Assembly: GCF_001721295.1 (NCBI RefSeq)
Contig: NZ_MDDS01000003.1
Location: 1-64,000, forward strand
DNA length: 64,000 nucleotides
DNA from: Sphingomonas turrisvirgatae
GTDB taxonomy: Bacteria; Pseudomonadota; Alphaproteobacteria; Sphingomonadales; Sphingomonadaceae
Direction: 5' to 3'
Of this stretch, positions 38,873 to 48,489 are shown piece after piece (position 1 is the stretch's first letter; each line of letters starts with the position of its first letter). The notes under the pieces are model-generated. The model saw only the letters and a list, made by a program, of their open reading frames with translations. It did no database searches and was not told the origin of the DNA. The position numbers and the translations under genes are program-made.

Positions 38873-39952
38873 GTGTCGTTTCTTCTTGCCCTTCTTGCCG
38901 GAATTCTGACCGGCGCGCCGAACTCGGCAAGCATGATCCGCGCGATCGACCTCGCCGCCAATCGCGTCACGATCGGCATCGATCATCGGATGGCGGGGGG
39001 CAAGCTGCTGCTCGTTCCTTCGAACCGATGGGCACTCGCCCTGATCGGGGCGCCTGACGGCCCTGCTGTCCGGCAAACCGCCGGCGGCGTGCAGCTGCGG
39101 ATCGTGATCGGCCTCGTGCCAGAGGGTGCCGTTCAGGGCGGTCTGGGCGATGCGCTCACGCTCGAATTGCGGCCTGCAGCGTCCAGCCGCTACAGCGTTT
39201 CCATCCCCGTCCCGCCGCGCCCCGCCGCGTACCAGCTCCCCCGTGTCGACGGCGCGGACGTCGATCGCCCGCTGGTGGTGATCGATCCCGGCCATGGCGG
39301 CCACGATCCCGGGTCGATCTCTACGGCCGGACACAGGGAGAAGGACCTTGCGCTCGCGATCGCCAAGGCGATCCGCGACGAATTGCTCGAATCGGGTCGA
39401 GCGCGCGTTGCGCTGACCCGTGAGGACGATCGCTACCTTATCCATCGCGACCGCTTCGAAATAGCGCGCAAGCTCGACGCAGCCTTGTTCATTTCAGTCC
39501 ACTGCGATTCAGCCCATACCCCCGACGCCACCGGGGCAAGCATGTACACGCTTTCCGAGGTAGCTTCGGACAAGGAGGCCGCGCAGCTGGCGGCTCGCGA
39601 AAACCGCGCCGGCTTGCTCTCGGGCGTCGACCTGGCGGCTCAGGACCGCGCCGTTTCCTCGATCCTGATCGATCTTACCCAACGCGAGACGATGAGCGCG
39701 TCGGCCGATTTTGCCCGATTGCTCGGCCGAGAAGCGCAGGGGCTGATCCCGCTCAAGCCCAACCATCATCGCATGGCATCCTTGCTGGTGCTGAAAGCGC
39801 CCGACCTGCCGTCGATCCTGTTCGAGGCCGGCTATATCTCGAACGAGGCTGACGTCGCCCTGCTGACCTCGCCCGAGGGCCGCAAGCGCATTGCCGAGAG
39901 TGTCAGCCGCGCCGTGGCCATCCACTTTGCGCGTCGCCTGACGGTCCGCTAG
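38873..39952 (+). CDS. N-acetylmuramoyl-L-alanine amidase (AmiC type)
   Basis: Zinc amidase that cleaves stem peptides from glycan strands during cell separation. A signal peptide (SFLLALLAGILTG) and a short AMIN-like region precede the Amidase_3 domain: VVIDPGHGGHDPGS (zinc His), KDLALAIAKAI, LFISVHCDSA, SHMASLL-like KPNHHRMASLLVLKAPDLPS, and the catalytic Glu in LFEAGYISNEAD. The start is uncertain: GTG 38873 gives the best signal peptide, while the frame is open from a TTG at 38831. It precedes mrcA on the same strand, so both are envelope genes. Confidence 0.9.
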   Translation: MSFLLALLAGILTGAPNSASMIRAIDLAANRVTIGIDHRMAGGKLLLVPSNRWALALIGAPDGPAVRQTAGGVQLRIVIGLVPEGAVQGGLGDALTLELRPAASSRYSVSIPVPPRPAAYQLPRVDGADVDRPLVVIDPGHGGHDPGSISTAGHREKDLALAIAKAIRDELLESGRARVALTREDDRYLIHRDRFEIARKLDAALFISVHCDSAHTPDATGASMYTLSEVASDKEAAQLAARENRAGLLSGVDLAAQDRAVSSILIDLTQRETMSASADFARLLGREAQGLIPLKPNHHRMASLLVLKAPDLPSILFEAGYISNEADVALLTSPEGRKRIAESVSRAVAIHFARRLTVR

Positions 39953-40113
39953 AAGAACGGCGTCCGTTCAGGCGGACAAGCGTGTGCAGCGGTCCCTCCT
40001 TGGCCGCTCAGACATGCGCGCCGCGGGGCCGAGCCGCATCAGCTTCCTGCTTCGAACATCCCGCCGCATCGCGCGCTGGCAACGCGCCGATATCCTGCTA
40101 AACCGCGCCCGAG

Positions 40114-42624
40114 ATGGCGGATGCGTACCAACCCAATTTCACGTTGAAGTTCACGCGCGGCGCAGGCGGCGGCAGGTTTGCCGAGATCCGCCGGCGCTGG
40201 TGGTTCCGCGTGCTCGCCTGGCTGGCGCTTCTGTCCGGCCTGGGCACGATCGCGATGTGGGCGCTGTTTCTGCGCGACCTGCCCTCGGTCGATGCGCTTC
40301 GCGCCTACGAACCGCCGCTGCCTACCAACGTCCGCCAGGGGGATGGCACGCCGCTGCGCAGCTATGCCCGCGAACGGCGTGTTCAGCTATCCTATGCGGA
40401 ATATCCCAAGCTGCTGGTCGGCGCATTCCTCTCGGCCGAAGACAAGACCTTCTTCGACCATGGCGGCGTCGATTACCCCGGGCTCGTACGCGCCGCGTGG
40501 CAGGGACTGACCAGCGGCGAGACGCCGCGCGGCACCTCGACCATCACGCAACAGGTTGCCAAGAACCTGCTCCTCACCAACGAGGTCAGCTATGTCCGCA
40601 AGGCGCGCGAGGCGATCCTCGCCTTCCGCATCGAGCATACGCTGACCAAGGAGCAGATTCTCGAGCTGTACCTCAACCAGATCGCGCTCGGCCGTAATGC
40701 GTTCGGCGTGGAAGCCGCCGCGCATGCCTATTTCGCGCGGCCGGTCAAGGACGTGACGCTGCCCCAGGCCGCCTATCTCGCGATCCTGCCCAAGGGGCCA
40801 TCCAATTATATGCCCGAACGGCATGAGGCCCGCGCGCTCGAGCGGCGCAACTGGGTGCTCGGGCAGATGCTCCAGAACGGCTATATCAACGCTTCCGAGC
40901 ATGCCGAAGCGGTTGCCGCGCCGCTCGGCGCCGTCCCGCGCCAGACGCCCTCGACCGATCCGCTCGGCGGCTATTTCGTCGAGGAAGTCCGCCGCCAGTT
41001 GCTCGACAAGTTCGGCGAGGACGCGGAGGACGGCCCGTTCAGCGTCTATGCCGGCGGCCTGTGGGTGCGCACTTCATTCGATCCGGAGTTGCAGAAGGCG
41101 GCGCAAAAGGCGCTGCGCGACGGATTGCTGCGCTATGATCGCGGCCGCGGCTGGGCCGGGCCGCTGCGGCAGGTGGAGATCGACGGCGACAACTGGCGCT
41201 CACGCTTGCTGAACGAGAATATCAACCTCGATTATGAAGATTGGCGCGCCGCGATCGTCATTTCGAAGGCGGGCGGCGCGGCAGAGATCGGTTTTGGCAA
41301 CGGCCGCACCGGCACGCTTCCATCCTGGGGCGCGCAGATGCCAGTGCGTGGCGAGGGCGGCACTGCCTTCGCCAAGCTGAAGCCCGGCGATATCATCGCA
41401 GTGGCGCCTGAAGGTGCCAATTTCGCCTTGCGCTCGGTGCCCAAGATTTCCGGTGGCATGGTGGTTCAAGACCCCCGCACCGGCCGCGTGCTGGCCATGC
41501 AGGGGGGGTTCGATGCGACGATCCAGGCGTTCAATCGCGCCACCCAGGCACAGCGGCAACCCGGCTCGACCATCAAGCCGATCGTCTATGCTGCCGCGCT
41601 TGAGAACGGCATGACACCGGCCTCGATCATCGTGGACGGCCCGTTCTGCGTTTATCAGGGCGCAGGCCTCGGCAATAAATGCTTCCGTAACTTTGGCGGC
41701 ACGCGCGGGGCGGGCCCCAAGACGATGCGCTGGGGCATCGAACAGTCTCGAAACCTGATGACGGTTCAGCTCGCCAATACGACGGGGATGGAGAAGGTCG
41801 TCGACCTGATGCAGCGCATCGGGGTCAGTCAGCAGAAGCTGCCGCCCTACCTCTCTTATGCCCTTGGCGCGGGCGACACGACCGTCATGCGGATGGTCAA
41901 TGCCTATTCGATCCTGGTCAATCACGGCCGGGCGCTCACCCCCTCGCTCATCGATTTCGTCCAGGACCGCAAGGGTAAGGTCATCTGGCCCGAAAATTGG
42001 CGCGCCTGCGATCGCTGCAATGCGCCCGATTGGGATGGCAAGCCGATGCCGCGCCCGGTAATCCGCTACCGCCAAGTGCTCGATCCCATGAGCGCGTATC
42101 AGATGGTCCATATCGCTGAAGGCGTCATCCAGCGCGGCACCGCGACCGTGCTGCGCGACCTCAACCGTCCGATCATGGGCAAGACCGGCACGTCGAACGG
42201 GCCGCGCGACGTGTGGTTCATCGGCGGCACGCCGCAGCTGATCGGCGGCCTCTATATCGGCTACGACACGCCCACCAACCTGGGCGGCTATGCCCAGGGC
42301 GGCACGATCGCCGCGCCGATCTACAAACAGTTCGCGCAAAAGGCGTTTGAAGGGCTGGACGTCCTTCCCTTCACCGCGCCGCCGGGCATTCGCATGGTGC
42401 GCATCGACCGTGGCAGTGGCCGCCGCGTGTTCGGCGCCTGGCCTGGCAACGATCCGAAGGGGAGCGTGATCTGGGAGGCGTTCAAGCCGGAGAGCGAACC
42501 GCGCCGCATTCCTCGCCGCAGCGCCGAAGAAGATCTTCCCAAGCCCGCCGCGCCAAAGAAGGCCGCGCCTCGCGACGCGCCTCGCGATAGCGAATTCTTG
42601 CAAGAACAGGGCGGAATCTACTAG
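40114..42624 (+). CDS. mrcA: penicillin-binding protein 1A, bifunctional transglycosylase/transpeptidase
   Basis: Class A PBP that polymerises and cross-links peptidoglycan. In 836 residues there is one N-terminal transmembrane helix (about 30-50), the GT51 domain with AEDKTFFDHGGVD, RGTSTITQQVAKNLLL and YLNQIALGRNAFGVEAAA, an OB-like insertion, then the transpeptidase with SxxK (QPGSTIKP), SxN (EQSRNLM) and KTGT (MGKTGTSNG). The C-terminal tail is basic/Pro-rich. It follows the amidase gene by 161 bp. Confidence 0.96.
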   Translation: MADAYQPNFTLKFTRGAGGGRFAEIRRRWWFRVLAWLALLSGLGTIAMWALFLRDLPSVDALRAYEPPLPTNVRQGDGTPLRSYARERRVQLSYAEYPKLLVGAFLSAEDKTFFDHGGVDYPGLVRAAWQGLTSGETPRGTSTITQQVAKNLLLTNEVSYVRKAREAILAFRIEHTLTKEQILELYLNQIALGRNAFGVEAAAHAYFARPVKDVTLPQAAYLAILPKGPSNYMPERHEARALERRNWVLGQMLQNGYINASEHAEAVAAPLGAVPRQTPSTDPLGGYFVEEVRRQLLDKFGEDAEDGPFSVYAGGLWVRTSFDPELQKAAQKALRDGLLRYDRGRGWAGPLRQVEIDGDNWRSRLLNENINLDYEDWRAAIVISKAGGAAEIGFGNGRTGTLPSWGAQMPVRGEGGTAFAKLKPGDIIAVAPEGANFALRSVPKISGGMVVQDPRTGRVLAMQGGFDATIQAFNRATQAQRQPGSTIKPIVYAAALENGMTPASIIVDGPFCVYQGAGLGNKCFRNFGGTRGAGPKTMRWGIEQSRNLMTVQLANTTGMEKVVDLMQRIGVSQQKLPPYLSYALGAGDTTVMRMVNAYSILVNHGRALTPSLIDFVQDRKGKVIWPENWRACDRCNAPDWDGKPMPRPVIRYRQVLDPMSAYQMVHIAEGVIQRGTATVLRDLNRPIMGKTGTSNGPRDVWFIGGTPQLIGGLYIGYDTPTNLGGYAQGGTIAAPIYKQFAQKAFEGLDVLPFTAPPGIRMVRIDRGSGRRVFGAWPGNDPKGSVIWEAFKPESEPRRIPRRSAEEDLPKPAAPKKAAPRDAPRDSEFLQEQGGIY

Positions 42625-42663
42625 CGGACGTTGACGAACGACCCATCCCGAAATCCTTTTGTT

Positions 42664-42767
42664 CCCCCGGCCTTGTGCCGGAGTTCCAGGTTCTCGAAGG
42701 GATGGACTTGAGCCTCTAGCGCGTCACTCGCCACCCGGTGGACCCGGGCACAAGGTCGGGGTGACGG
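42664..42767. repeat. REP-like palindrome pair in opposite orientation
   Basis: One unit is CCGGC-CTTGT-GCCGG (42667-42681). The second, inverted unit reads CCCGGTGGACCCGGGCACAA then a GGTCGGGGTGACGG arm (about 42734-42767). This BIME-like pair lies between mrcA and prfB. Confidence 0.75.
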
Positions 42768-42819
42768 AACCGGTGGTTGGGGTTTTCCTCGCCACGAAGA
42801 ACGATTGAAAGGTTTTCCG

Positions 42820-43947
42820 ATGCGCGCCGAAGCGCAGGCATATGCCGATAAGATCAACGACGCGCTCGCTTTGCTGCGTCGCTTCCTCGACTGGGACAAG
42901 GCGCTGCGCCGGCTCGACGAGCTGAACGCGCGCGTCGAGGACCCTACGCTGTGGGACAATCCCAAGGCGGCGCAGGACGTCATGCGTGAGCGTCGCAGGC
43001 TCGATGAATCCATCAATGCCACGCGCGCGATCGAACGCGAGCTGTCCGATACGCTCGAGCTGATCGAGATGGCGGACGAGGAAGGCGATACCGCAATGGG
43101 CGACGAGGGGGTCGAGGGCCTCGCCGTGCTCGCCGAACGCGCCGAGCAGGACAAGGTCAAGGCGCTGCTCTCGGGCGAGGCCGACGCCAACGACACCTAT
43201 CTCGAAGTTCACGCCGGTGCCGGCGGAACCGAAAGCCAGGACTGGGCCGAGATGCTTCAGCGCATGTACACGCGCTGGGCCGAGCGGCACGGCTTCAAGG
43301 TCGAGCTGATGGACTATCACGCCGGCGAACAGGCTGGGATCAAGGGCGCGACGCTGCTCATCAAGGGCGAGAACGCCTATGGCTATGCCAAGACCGAGAG
43401 CGGCGTGCACCGGCTGGTCCGCATCAGCCCATATGACTCATCCGCGCGCCGCCACACCAGCTTCTCGTCGGTATGGGTCTATCCGGTGATCGACGATTCG
43501 ATCGACATCGAGATCAACGAAAGCGACCTTAAGATCGACACCTATCGCGCGTCGGGCGCGGGTGGGCAGCACGTCAACACAACCGATTCGGCGGTGCGCA
43601 TCACGCACGTGCCCTCGGGCATCATCGTCGCCAGCCAGCAGGACCGTTCACAGCACAAGAACCGCGCGACCGCGATGGGGATGCTCAAGGCGCGGCTCTA
43701 CGAGGCCGAATTGGCCAAGCGCGAAGCCGCCGCAATGGGGGAATATTCGGCAAAGACCGAGATCGGCTGGGGGCATCAGATCCGCTCCTACGTGCTGCAG
43801 CCCTATCAGCAGGTGAAGGACCTGCGCACCGGCGTCACCTCGTTCAGCCCGAGCGACGTGCTCGATGGGGCACTCGACCCGTTCATGGCCGCTGCGCTAT
43901 CACAGCGCGTGACCGGCGAGACGGTCGAGGTGGAGGATGTCGACTAA
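42820..43947 (+). CDS. prfB: peptide chain release factor 2
   Basis: Recognises UGA and UAA stop codons and triggers peptide release. 375 residues with an N-terminal coiled domain, the domain block [19 protein letters not shown], the SPF-equivalent stop-recognition region near [15 protein letters not shown], and the catalytic GGQ in [16 protein letters not shown]. The N terminus reads RRFLDWDKA through the position where E. coli prfB shifts frame; here CTC GAC is in frame with no TGA, so there is no programmed frameshift autoregulation. A methyltransferase gene starts immediately after the stop. Confidence 0.97.
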   Translation: MRAEAQAYADKINDALALLRRFLDWDKALRRLDELNARVEDPTLWDNPKAAQDVMRERRRLDESINATRAIERELSDTLELIEMADEEGDTAMGDEGVEGLAVLAERAEQDKVKALLSGEADANDTYLEVHAGAGGTESQDWAEMLQRMYTRWAERHGFKVELMDYHAGEQAGIKGATLLIKGENAYGYAKTESGVHRLVRISPYDSSARRHTSFSSVWVYPVIDDSIDIEINESDLKIDTYRASGAGGQHVNTTDSAVRITHVPSGIIVASQQDRSQHKNRATAMGMLKARLYEAELAKREAAAMGEYSAKTEIGWGHQIRSYVLQPYQQVKDLRTGVTSFSPSDVLDGALDPFMAAALSQRVTGETVEVEDVD

Positions 43948-44763
43948 GTGAGCGTTGCCGCCGCCCGTTGGTCAGCATCGCGTCGCGGGCGCGCGGGCGC
44001 GTTATATGCGCTCGGCCTGCTGGCGCTCGCCGGATGCGACGCCACCAAGCCGCGCCCCTCGCCGACCCCGACCGACGATCACGCCTTCCCCGCCGCCGAC
44101 CGCCCTGTGGCCACGATCGTCTCTGCGCGCTGGTCGAACGAGGAATCGCGCGATCGGCTGAACGAGGCGGAAAAGGTCATGGACATGGCTGACATCCGCC
44201 CCGGCATGACCGTGGCAGACATCGGTGCGGGCGAAGGCTATTATACGATCCGCCTGGCGGCCCGTGTGGGGGCCGATGGTCGCGTGTTGGCGGAGGACAT
44301 CATTCCCGAGGTGCGCGACGGTCTCGCCCAGCGCGTCGCGCGCGAACGGCTCGATAATGTCAGCGTCCGCCTGGGCGAACCGGACGATCCCAAGCTGCCC
44401 GACAACAGCTTCGATCGCATCTTCATGGTCCATATGTATCATGAGATCGAGGAGCCGTACGAATTCCTGTGGCGCATGCGTCCCTCGCTGCGCCCCGGCG
44501 GCACCATCATCGTGGTGGACGCCAATCGCGAAACCCAGAACCACGGCACGCCGCCCGAGCTGTTGAAGTGCGAGTTCGCGGCGGTGGGGTACAGGCTCGT
44601 GACGATGCGCAACATGCCCTCGGCTGGCGGTTACCTCGCCATGTTCCGTGCCGAAGGTCCGCGGCCCGAACCGCGCGCGATCCGCGCCTGCAAGAACCCC
44701 GGCCTCCCCACCCCGTCCGCAAGCGGTGCCGCCGGCACCCGCACGGGGCACAAGGCACGCTAG
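43948..44763 (+). CDS. lipoprotein-like class I SAM methyltransferase
   Basis: A 271-residue protein starting at GTG directly after the prfB stop. The N terminus looks like a lipoprotein signal (ALYALGLLALAGC, Cys about residue 30) followed by a Pro/Thr linker. The rest is a Rossmann methyltransferase with motif I VADIGAGEGYYTIRLA, DRIFMVHMYHEIEEP and RPGGTIIVVDANRE. Substrate unknown. An exported SAM-dependent enzyme would be odd, because SAM is cytoplasmic, unless the signal is an internal anchor or a different start is used. The neighbouring prfB is methylated by PrmC, but this protein lacks the PrmC NPPY motif. Confidence 0.75.
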   Translation: MSVAAARWSASRRGRAGALYALGLLALAGCDATKPRPSPTPTDDHAFPAADRPVATIVSARWSNEESRDRLNEAEKVMDMADIRPGMTVADIGAGEGYYTIRLAARVGADGRVLAEDIIPEVRDGLAQRVARERLDNVSVRLGEPDDPKLPDNSFDRIFMVHMYHEIEEPYEFLWRMRPSLRPGGTIIVVDANRETQNHGTPPELLKCEFAAVGYRLVTMRNMPSAGGYLAMFRAEGPRPEPRAIRACKNPGLPTPSASGAAGTRTGHKAR

Positions 44764-45164
44764 AGCAGTCCCTCCGCGCGAAAGCTCCATTGCTGTCGCC
44801 CTGCCACGATCAAGTGGTCGTGCAGCCGTATTCCGATCGCATGCAGCGCCGTCGCAATACGCCGCGTCGCATCGCGATCGGCGCGGCTGGGCCAGCTTTC
44901 GCCGGAAGGGTGATTGTGCGCCATCACCACCAGCTCGGCGTCGCAATCGATCGCATCCTTGACGATCTGACGCAGCGACAGATCGACTGCATCGCGAAGC
45001 GAAGAGCGAACCTGCCGCATACCCCGCAACCGGCCCGCGCCATCGCAATAGACGAACGCCGCCGCTTCGCCACGCTCGTGCTTCACGCTGCCGGTCAGCA
45101 GCGGCAGGACCAGATCATAGGCATGAACCGGCTGCAGGATCGGTGCGAGAAAGGACATCCGCAT
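44760..45164 (-). CDS. RadC-like JAB domain protein
   Basis: A 134-residue protein holding only the JAB/MPN metalloprotease-like domain of the RadC family. The metal motif HxHPSG..PSxxD is intact as AHNHPSGESWPSRADRDATRRI (about residues 83-104). The N-terminal helix-hairpin-helix part of full RadC is absent. The function of RadC is unsettled. It is convergent with the methyltransferase gene (4-bp overlap) and divergent from thyA. Confidence 0.85.
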   Translation of the reverse strand: MRMSFLAPILQPVHAYDLVLPLLTGSVKHERGEAAAFVYCDGAGRLRGMRQVRSSLRDAVDLSLRQIVKDAIDCDAELVVMAHNHPSGESWPSRADRDATRRIATALHAIGIRLHDHLIVAGRQQWSFRAEGLL

Positions 45165-45283
45165 CGGTGCTCGCCGAGTGCTGGCTGAGCGTCGAGCCGA
45201 ACAGCGTCCAATCCAGATCAGTTTTGCGCCGCAACGGATGAACCCGATTGGCGACTCTGCTGCGCTTCGCTAGGCTCATTGCC

Positions 45284-46078
45284 ATGCGGCAGTATCTCGA
45301 ACTGATGGAACGCGCCCTGCGCGATGGTGCGGTACAACAGGACCGGACCGGGGTCGGCACACGCAGCGTGTTCGGCCATCAAATGCGCTTCGACCTTGCC
45401 GAGGGCTTTCCGGTCCTGACCACCAAGAAGCTGCATCTGCGCTCGATCATCGTTGAGCTGCTGTGGTTCCTGCGGGGCGACACCAACGTCAAATGGCTTA
45501 ACGATCGGCGCGTGAGCATCTGGAACGAATGGGCCGATGAAAATGGCGATCTCGGCCCGGTTTACGGCAAGCAATGGCGCGACTGGGAGTCGCCCGATGG
45601 CCGTCATATCGACCAAATAAAGGAGCTGATCGAGACGCTGAAGACCCGCCCAGCCTCACGCCGCATGGTGGTTTCTGCATGGAACCCCGGCGAACTGCAC
45701 GCCATGGCGCTCGCGCCGTGCCACTGCCTGTTCCAGTGCCACGTCGCGAACGGCAAGCTCTCGCTCCAGCTCTATCAGCGCAGCGCCGACATCTTTCTGG
45801 GCGTACCGTTCAATATCGCGAGCTATGCGCTGCTGACGCACATGCTCGCCCAGCAATGCGACCTTGAGCCCGGCGAGTTCATCTGGACCGGCGGTGATTG
45901 CCACCTCTATTCGAACCATGTCGAACAGGCCGAGCTGCAATTGTCGCGCGCGCCGCACACGCTCCCCAGGCTTGAAATCCTGCGCAAGCCAGCGTCGATC
46001 GATGCCTATGAATATGAGGATTTCGTCCTTCACGACTATGTCGCGCAACCGCACATCAAGGCCGAGGTGGCGGTCTGA
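45284..46078 (+). CDS. thyA: thymidylate synthase
   Basis: Methylates dUMP to dTMP with 5,10-methylenetetrahydrofolate. 264 residues, the same as the E. coli enzyme. Blocks [30 protein letters not shown], the catalytic Cys in [28 protein letters not shown] and HLYSNHVEQ are all present. The ATG at 45284 ([15 protein letters not shown]) is chosen. The stop overlaps the start of folA, which recycles the dihydrofolate produced. Confidence 0.97.
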   Translation: MRQYLELMERALRDGAVQQDRTGVGTRSVFGHQMRFDLAEGFPVLTTKKLHLRSIIVELLWFLRGDTNVKWLNDRRVSIWNEWADENGDLGPVYGKQWRDWESPDGRHIDQIKELIETLKTRPASRRMVVSAWNPGELHAMALAPCHCLFQCHVANGKLSLQLYQRSADIFLGVPFNIASYALLTHMLAQQCDLEPGEFIWTGGDCHLYSNHVEQAELQLSRAPHTLPRLEILRKPASIDAYEYEDFVLHDYVAQPHIKAEVAV

Positions 46079-46554
46079 TCACCTTCCATCTCGCTCGCGC
46101 GGATAACGGCGTCATCGGTGTCGATGGCGCCCTCCCCTGGCGGCTGCCGGCCGACTTGAAGCGCTTCAAGGCGCAGACGATGGGAAAGCCGATGATCATG
46201 GGCCGCAAGACGTTCGAAAGCTTTCCCAGCCCCCTTCCCGGCCGCCGCCATATCGTCCTGACCCGCGATCCGCATTGGCAGGCCGACGGCGCGGAGGTCG
46301 CGCATTCAGTCGACCAAGCGCTGAAGCTCGCCGCAGCTGAGCATGTCGCCGTCATCGGCGGCGCAGAAATCTTCGCGTTGATGCTGCCGAAGGCCGATCG
46401 CATCGAACTGACCGAAGTGCATGCCGCGCCCGATGGCGACGCAATTGTCCCGCCGTTCGAGGACGAGTGGGTCGAGACCGCGCGCGAGGAGTACTCGGCG
46501 GACGGCGAACGCCCCGCCTACAGCTTCGTCACGCTGGAACGCCGAACGGCCTAA
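46075..46554 (+). CDS. folA: dihydrofolate reductase with apparent CTG start
   Basis: Reduces dihydrofolate to tetrahydrofolate. The frame encodes [28 protein letters not shown] (catalytic Asp in the PAD motif), [10 protein letters not shown], and [13 protein letters not shown], covering the whole enzyme in 159 residues, as in E. coli. There is no ATG, GTG or TTG in frame between the upstream stop (46015) and the conserved N terminus. The first plausible codon is CTG at 46075, overlapping the thyA stop (CTGA). A TTG at 46156 would remove the essential N terminus. Translation is probably coupled to thyA. Confidence 0.85.
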   Translation: MITFHLARADNGVIGVDGALPWRLPADLKRFKAQTMGKPMIMGRKTFESFPSPLPGRRHIVLTRDPHWQADGAEVAHSVDQALKLAAAEHVAVIGGAEIFALMLPKADRIELTEVHAAPDGDAIVPPFEDEWVETAREEYSADGERPAYSFVTLERRTA

Positions 46555-46560
46555 GCTCCA

Positions 46561-46655
46561 TCGTCACCCCGGCCTTGTGCCGGGAACCGCCGTGCCGCAC
46601 ACGATACCGGTAAGATGTGCCGCCCGGTGGATGCCGGAACAAGTCCGGCATGACG
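46561..46655. repeat. REP-like palindrome pair
   Basis: One unit reads CGTCACCCCGGCCTTGTGCC (from 46562) and an inverted unit CCCGGTGGATGCCGGAACAA ends in the arm GCATGACGG at 46655. Each unit is a hairpin and the two face each other, as in BIMEs. It separates folA from the dipeptidase gene. Confidence 0.8.
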
Positions 46656-46671
46656 GAGAGGGTTAGCCAGT

Positions 46672-47847
46672 ATGAGAAACCGCAAGCCATGGCTCTGGGG
46701 CGTCGCCCTTCTCTTCATCGCCGCCCTCGCATTCTTCGCGCTTACCCCGGGCATCGTCGAGCGCGGCATGAACAAGGTGGTCGCCACCACCCTTCCCGCC
46801 GTCACGCCGCAAACCCGCCAGCTTCATGCGACGCTGCAGATCGCGGACCTGCATGAGGACACGCTGCTTTGGAAGCGGGACCTCCTCACCCGCTCGGGCC
46901 AGGGCCAGGTCGACCTGCCTCGCCTGATCGACGGCAATGTCGCGCTGCAGGTCTTCTCATCGGTCAGCAAGACGCCGAAGGGTCAGAATTACGACGCGAA
47001 CGGCGCCGACAGCGACAACATCACGCTGCTGACCTTCGCCCAGCTTCAACCGCCGCGCACCTGGACGTCGCTGCTCGAACGCTCGCTGTTCCATGCAGCT
47101 AAGCTCGACCGCGCTGCGGCCCGCTCCAACGGCCAGCTTCGCGTCGTGCGCACGCCAGCCGAGATCGATGCGGTACTGGCCGCACGCGCCGCCGGCCGCA
47201 AGCAGGTGGCCGGCCTACTCTCGATCGAGGGGCTGCAGAACATGGAAGGGAAGCTCGCCAACATCGACCGGCTCCACGCCGCCGGATTCCGCATGGCGAG
47301 CCTAACCCACTTCTTCGACAATGAGCTGGCCGGATCGATGCACGGCCTGAACAAAGGTGGCCTGACGCCGCTTGGCCGCCAGACGATCCGCCGCATGGAG
47401 CAACTCGGCATGATCGTCGATATCGCGCATGCCAGCCACCAAAGCGTGGCCGAGATCCTGGCGGTGGCCCGCCGCCCCGTCGTATCCAGCCATGGCGGGG
47501 TGCAGGCGGTGTGCAAGGTCAACCGCAATCTCACCGACGATGAGATCCGCGGCGTCGCGAAGACCGGCGGCGTGGTCGGGATCGGCTATTGGGACGCGGC
47601 GATCTGCGGAACGGAACCGGCCAAGGTGGCTGCCGCGATCGCCCACGTCCGCGATCTCGTCGGCATCGACCATGTCGGCCTCGGCTCCGACTTCGATGGC
47701 GCGGTGACGACCGGCTTCGACACATCGCAACTGATCTATGTGACGCAGGCCTTGCTGGACCGCGGCTTCACGCCGGATGAAATCCGCGCGGTGATGGGCG
47801 GCAATGTCCTGCGGGTGCTTCGAGCAGGGGTCGCGGCGGGCCGTTGA
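46672..47847 (+). CDS. membrane dipeptidase (peptidase family M19)
   Basis: A 391-residue zinc dipeptidase of the renal dipeptidase family with an N-terminal signal anchor (WGVALLFIAALAFFALTPG). Metal/catalytic blocks: IADLHEDTLLWK near residue 60 (the family HxD appears as HED), LLSIEGLQNM, IVDIAHASHQS, VVSSHGGVQAV and HVGLGSDFDGAV. It probably hydrolyses dipeptides in the periplasm. It follows the REP pair with a weak ribosome-binding site (GGAGAGGG) before the ATG. Confidence 0.9.
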   Translation: MRNRKPWLWGVALLFIAALAFFALTPGIVERGMNKVVATTLPAVTPQTRQLHATLQIADLHEDTLLWKRDLLTRSGQGQVDLPRLIDGNVALQVFSSVSKTPKGQNYDANGADSDNITLLTFAQLQPPRTWTSLLERSLFHAAKLDRAAARSNGQLRVVRTPAEIDAVLAARAAGRKQVAGLLSIEGLQNMEGKLANIDRLHAAGFRMASLTHFFDNELAGSMHGLNKGGLTPLGRQTIRRMEQLGMIVDIAHASHQSVAEILAVARRPVVSSHGGVQAVCKVNRNLTDDEIRGVAKTGGVVGIGYWDAAICGTEPAKVAAAIAHVRDLVGIDHVGLGSDFDGAVTTGFDTSQLIYVTQALLDRGFTPDEIRAVMGGNVLRVLRAGVAAGR

Positions 47848-47907
47848 GACCTCCCTCGCCGGGTTGCCTGTCCCCTTGCTCCGTTCCGTGGTGCAGCAGG
47901 GACAGGC

Positions 47908-48477
47908 CTACAAACCCCGCACCAGCTGCACCGCACAGGCGATCCACGCCGGCCGCTCCACCACCTGCTGCCGCGCGCCGGCGCCGAGCGGCAGCACGTT
48001 CAAGCGTCCGCCGCCCGCCTCCACATCGATCAGTCGACCGAACAGGAATCGCCCCGCGGGGCGGGGAATCAGGACGTCGCGGTTCAGTGCTTGGCCGAAC
48101 TTGCCCGGCTCCAACGTGCGGCACCAGATGACGTCGCCCGCGCGATAGTCGCCGATCCCACCGCCTACGGTCACCGCGACCAACCCCGGCTCGACGCTCG
48201 GCGGCACGACCGTGGCCGGCTTGCGCAGCGCATGCGCGCCGCCGGCATCCAGCGTCGCCGAAACCGGAATGTCCGGGCGATCGGGCAGCTGGACCAGATC
48301 AGCCGCCGTCACGTCCAGCGCCTTGGCGATACGGTTGAGCCAGCCGACCGACACGGTGCGGGTGCCGGTCTCCAGTCGACCGATGGTCTGCGCGGTCGTG
48401 GGCGGGTCACAGCGCTTCGCCACATCCTCCAGCGTCAGCCCCTTCGCCCGCCGCACTTCCCGGATAGCCGTGATCAC
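47908..48477 (-). CDS. helix-turn-helix repressor with S24-like C-terminal domain
   Basis: A 189-residue regulator. An XRE/Cro-type HTH (LTLEDVAKRCDPPTTAQTIGRLETG, residues about 14-38) is followed by a strand-rich C-terminal domain (GDYRAGDVIWCRTLEPGKFGQ, RFLFGRLIDVE) resembling the LexA/S24 fold, though the catalytic Ser/Lys pair is not evident. It starts at GTG. A 7-5-7 palindrome lies 13 bp upstream, in the shared promoter region with the DUF6456 gene, pointing to autoregulation. Confidence 0.8.
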   Translation of the reverse strand: MITAIREVRRAKGLTLEDVAKRCDPPTTAQTIGRLETGTRTVSVGWLNRIAKALDVTAADLVQLPDRPDIPVSATLDAGGAHALRKPATVVPPSVEPGLVAVTVGGGIGDYRAGDVIWCRTLEPGKFGQALNRDVLIPRPAGRFLFGRLIDVEAGGGRLNVLPLGAGARQQVVERPAWIACAVQLVRGL

Positions 48478-48489
48478 CCGCCCGCCCCC

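Noticed and set aside
46156..46554. folA starting at TTG 46156
   Set aside because: It would delete the conserved N-terminal strand and the LPW region needed for folate and NADPH binding.
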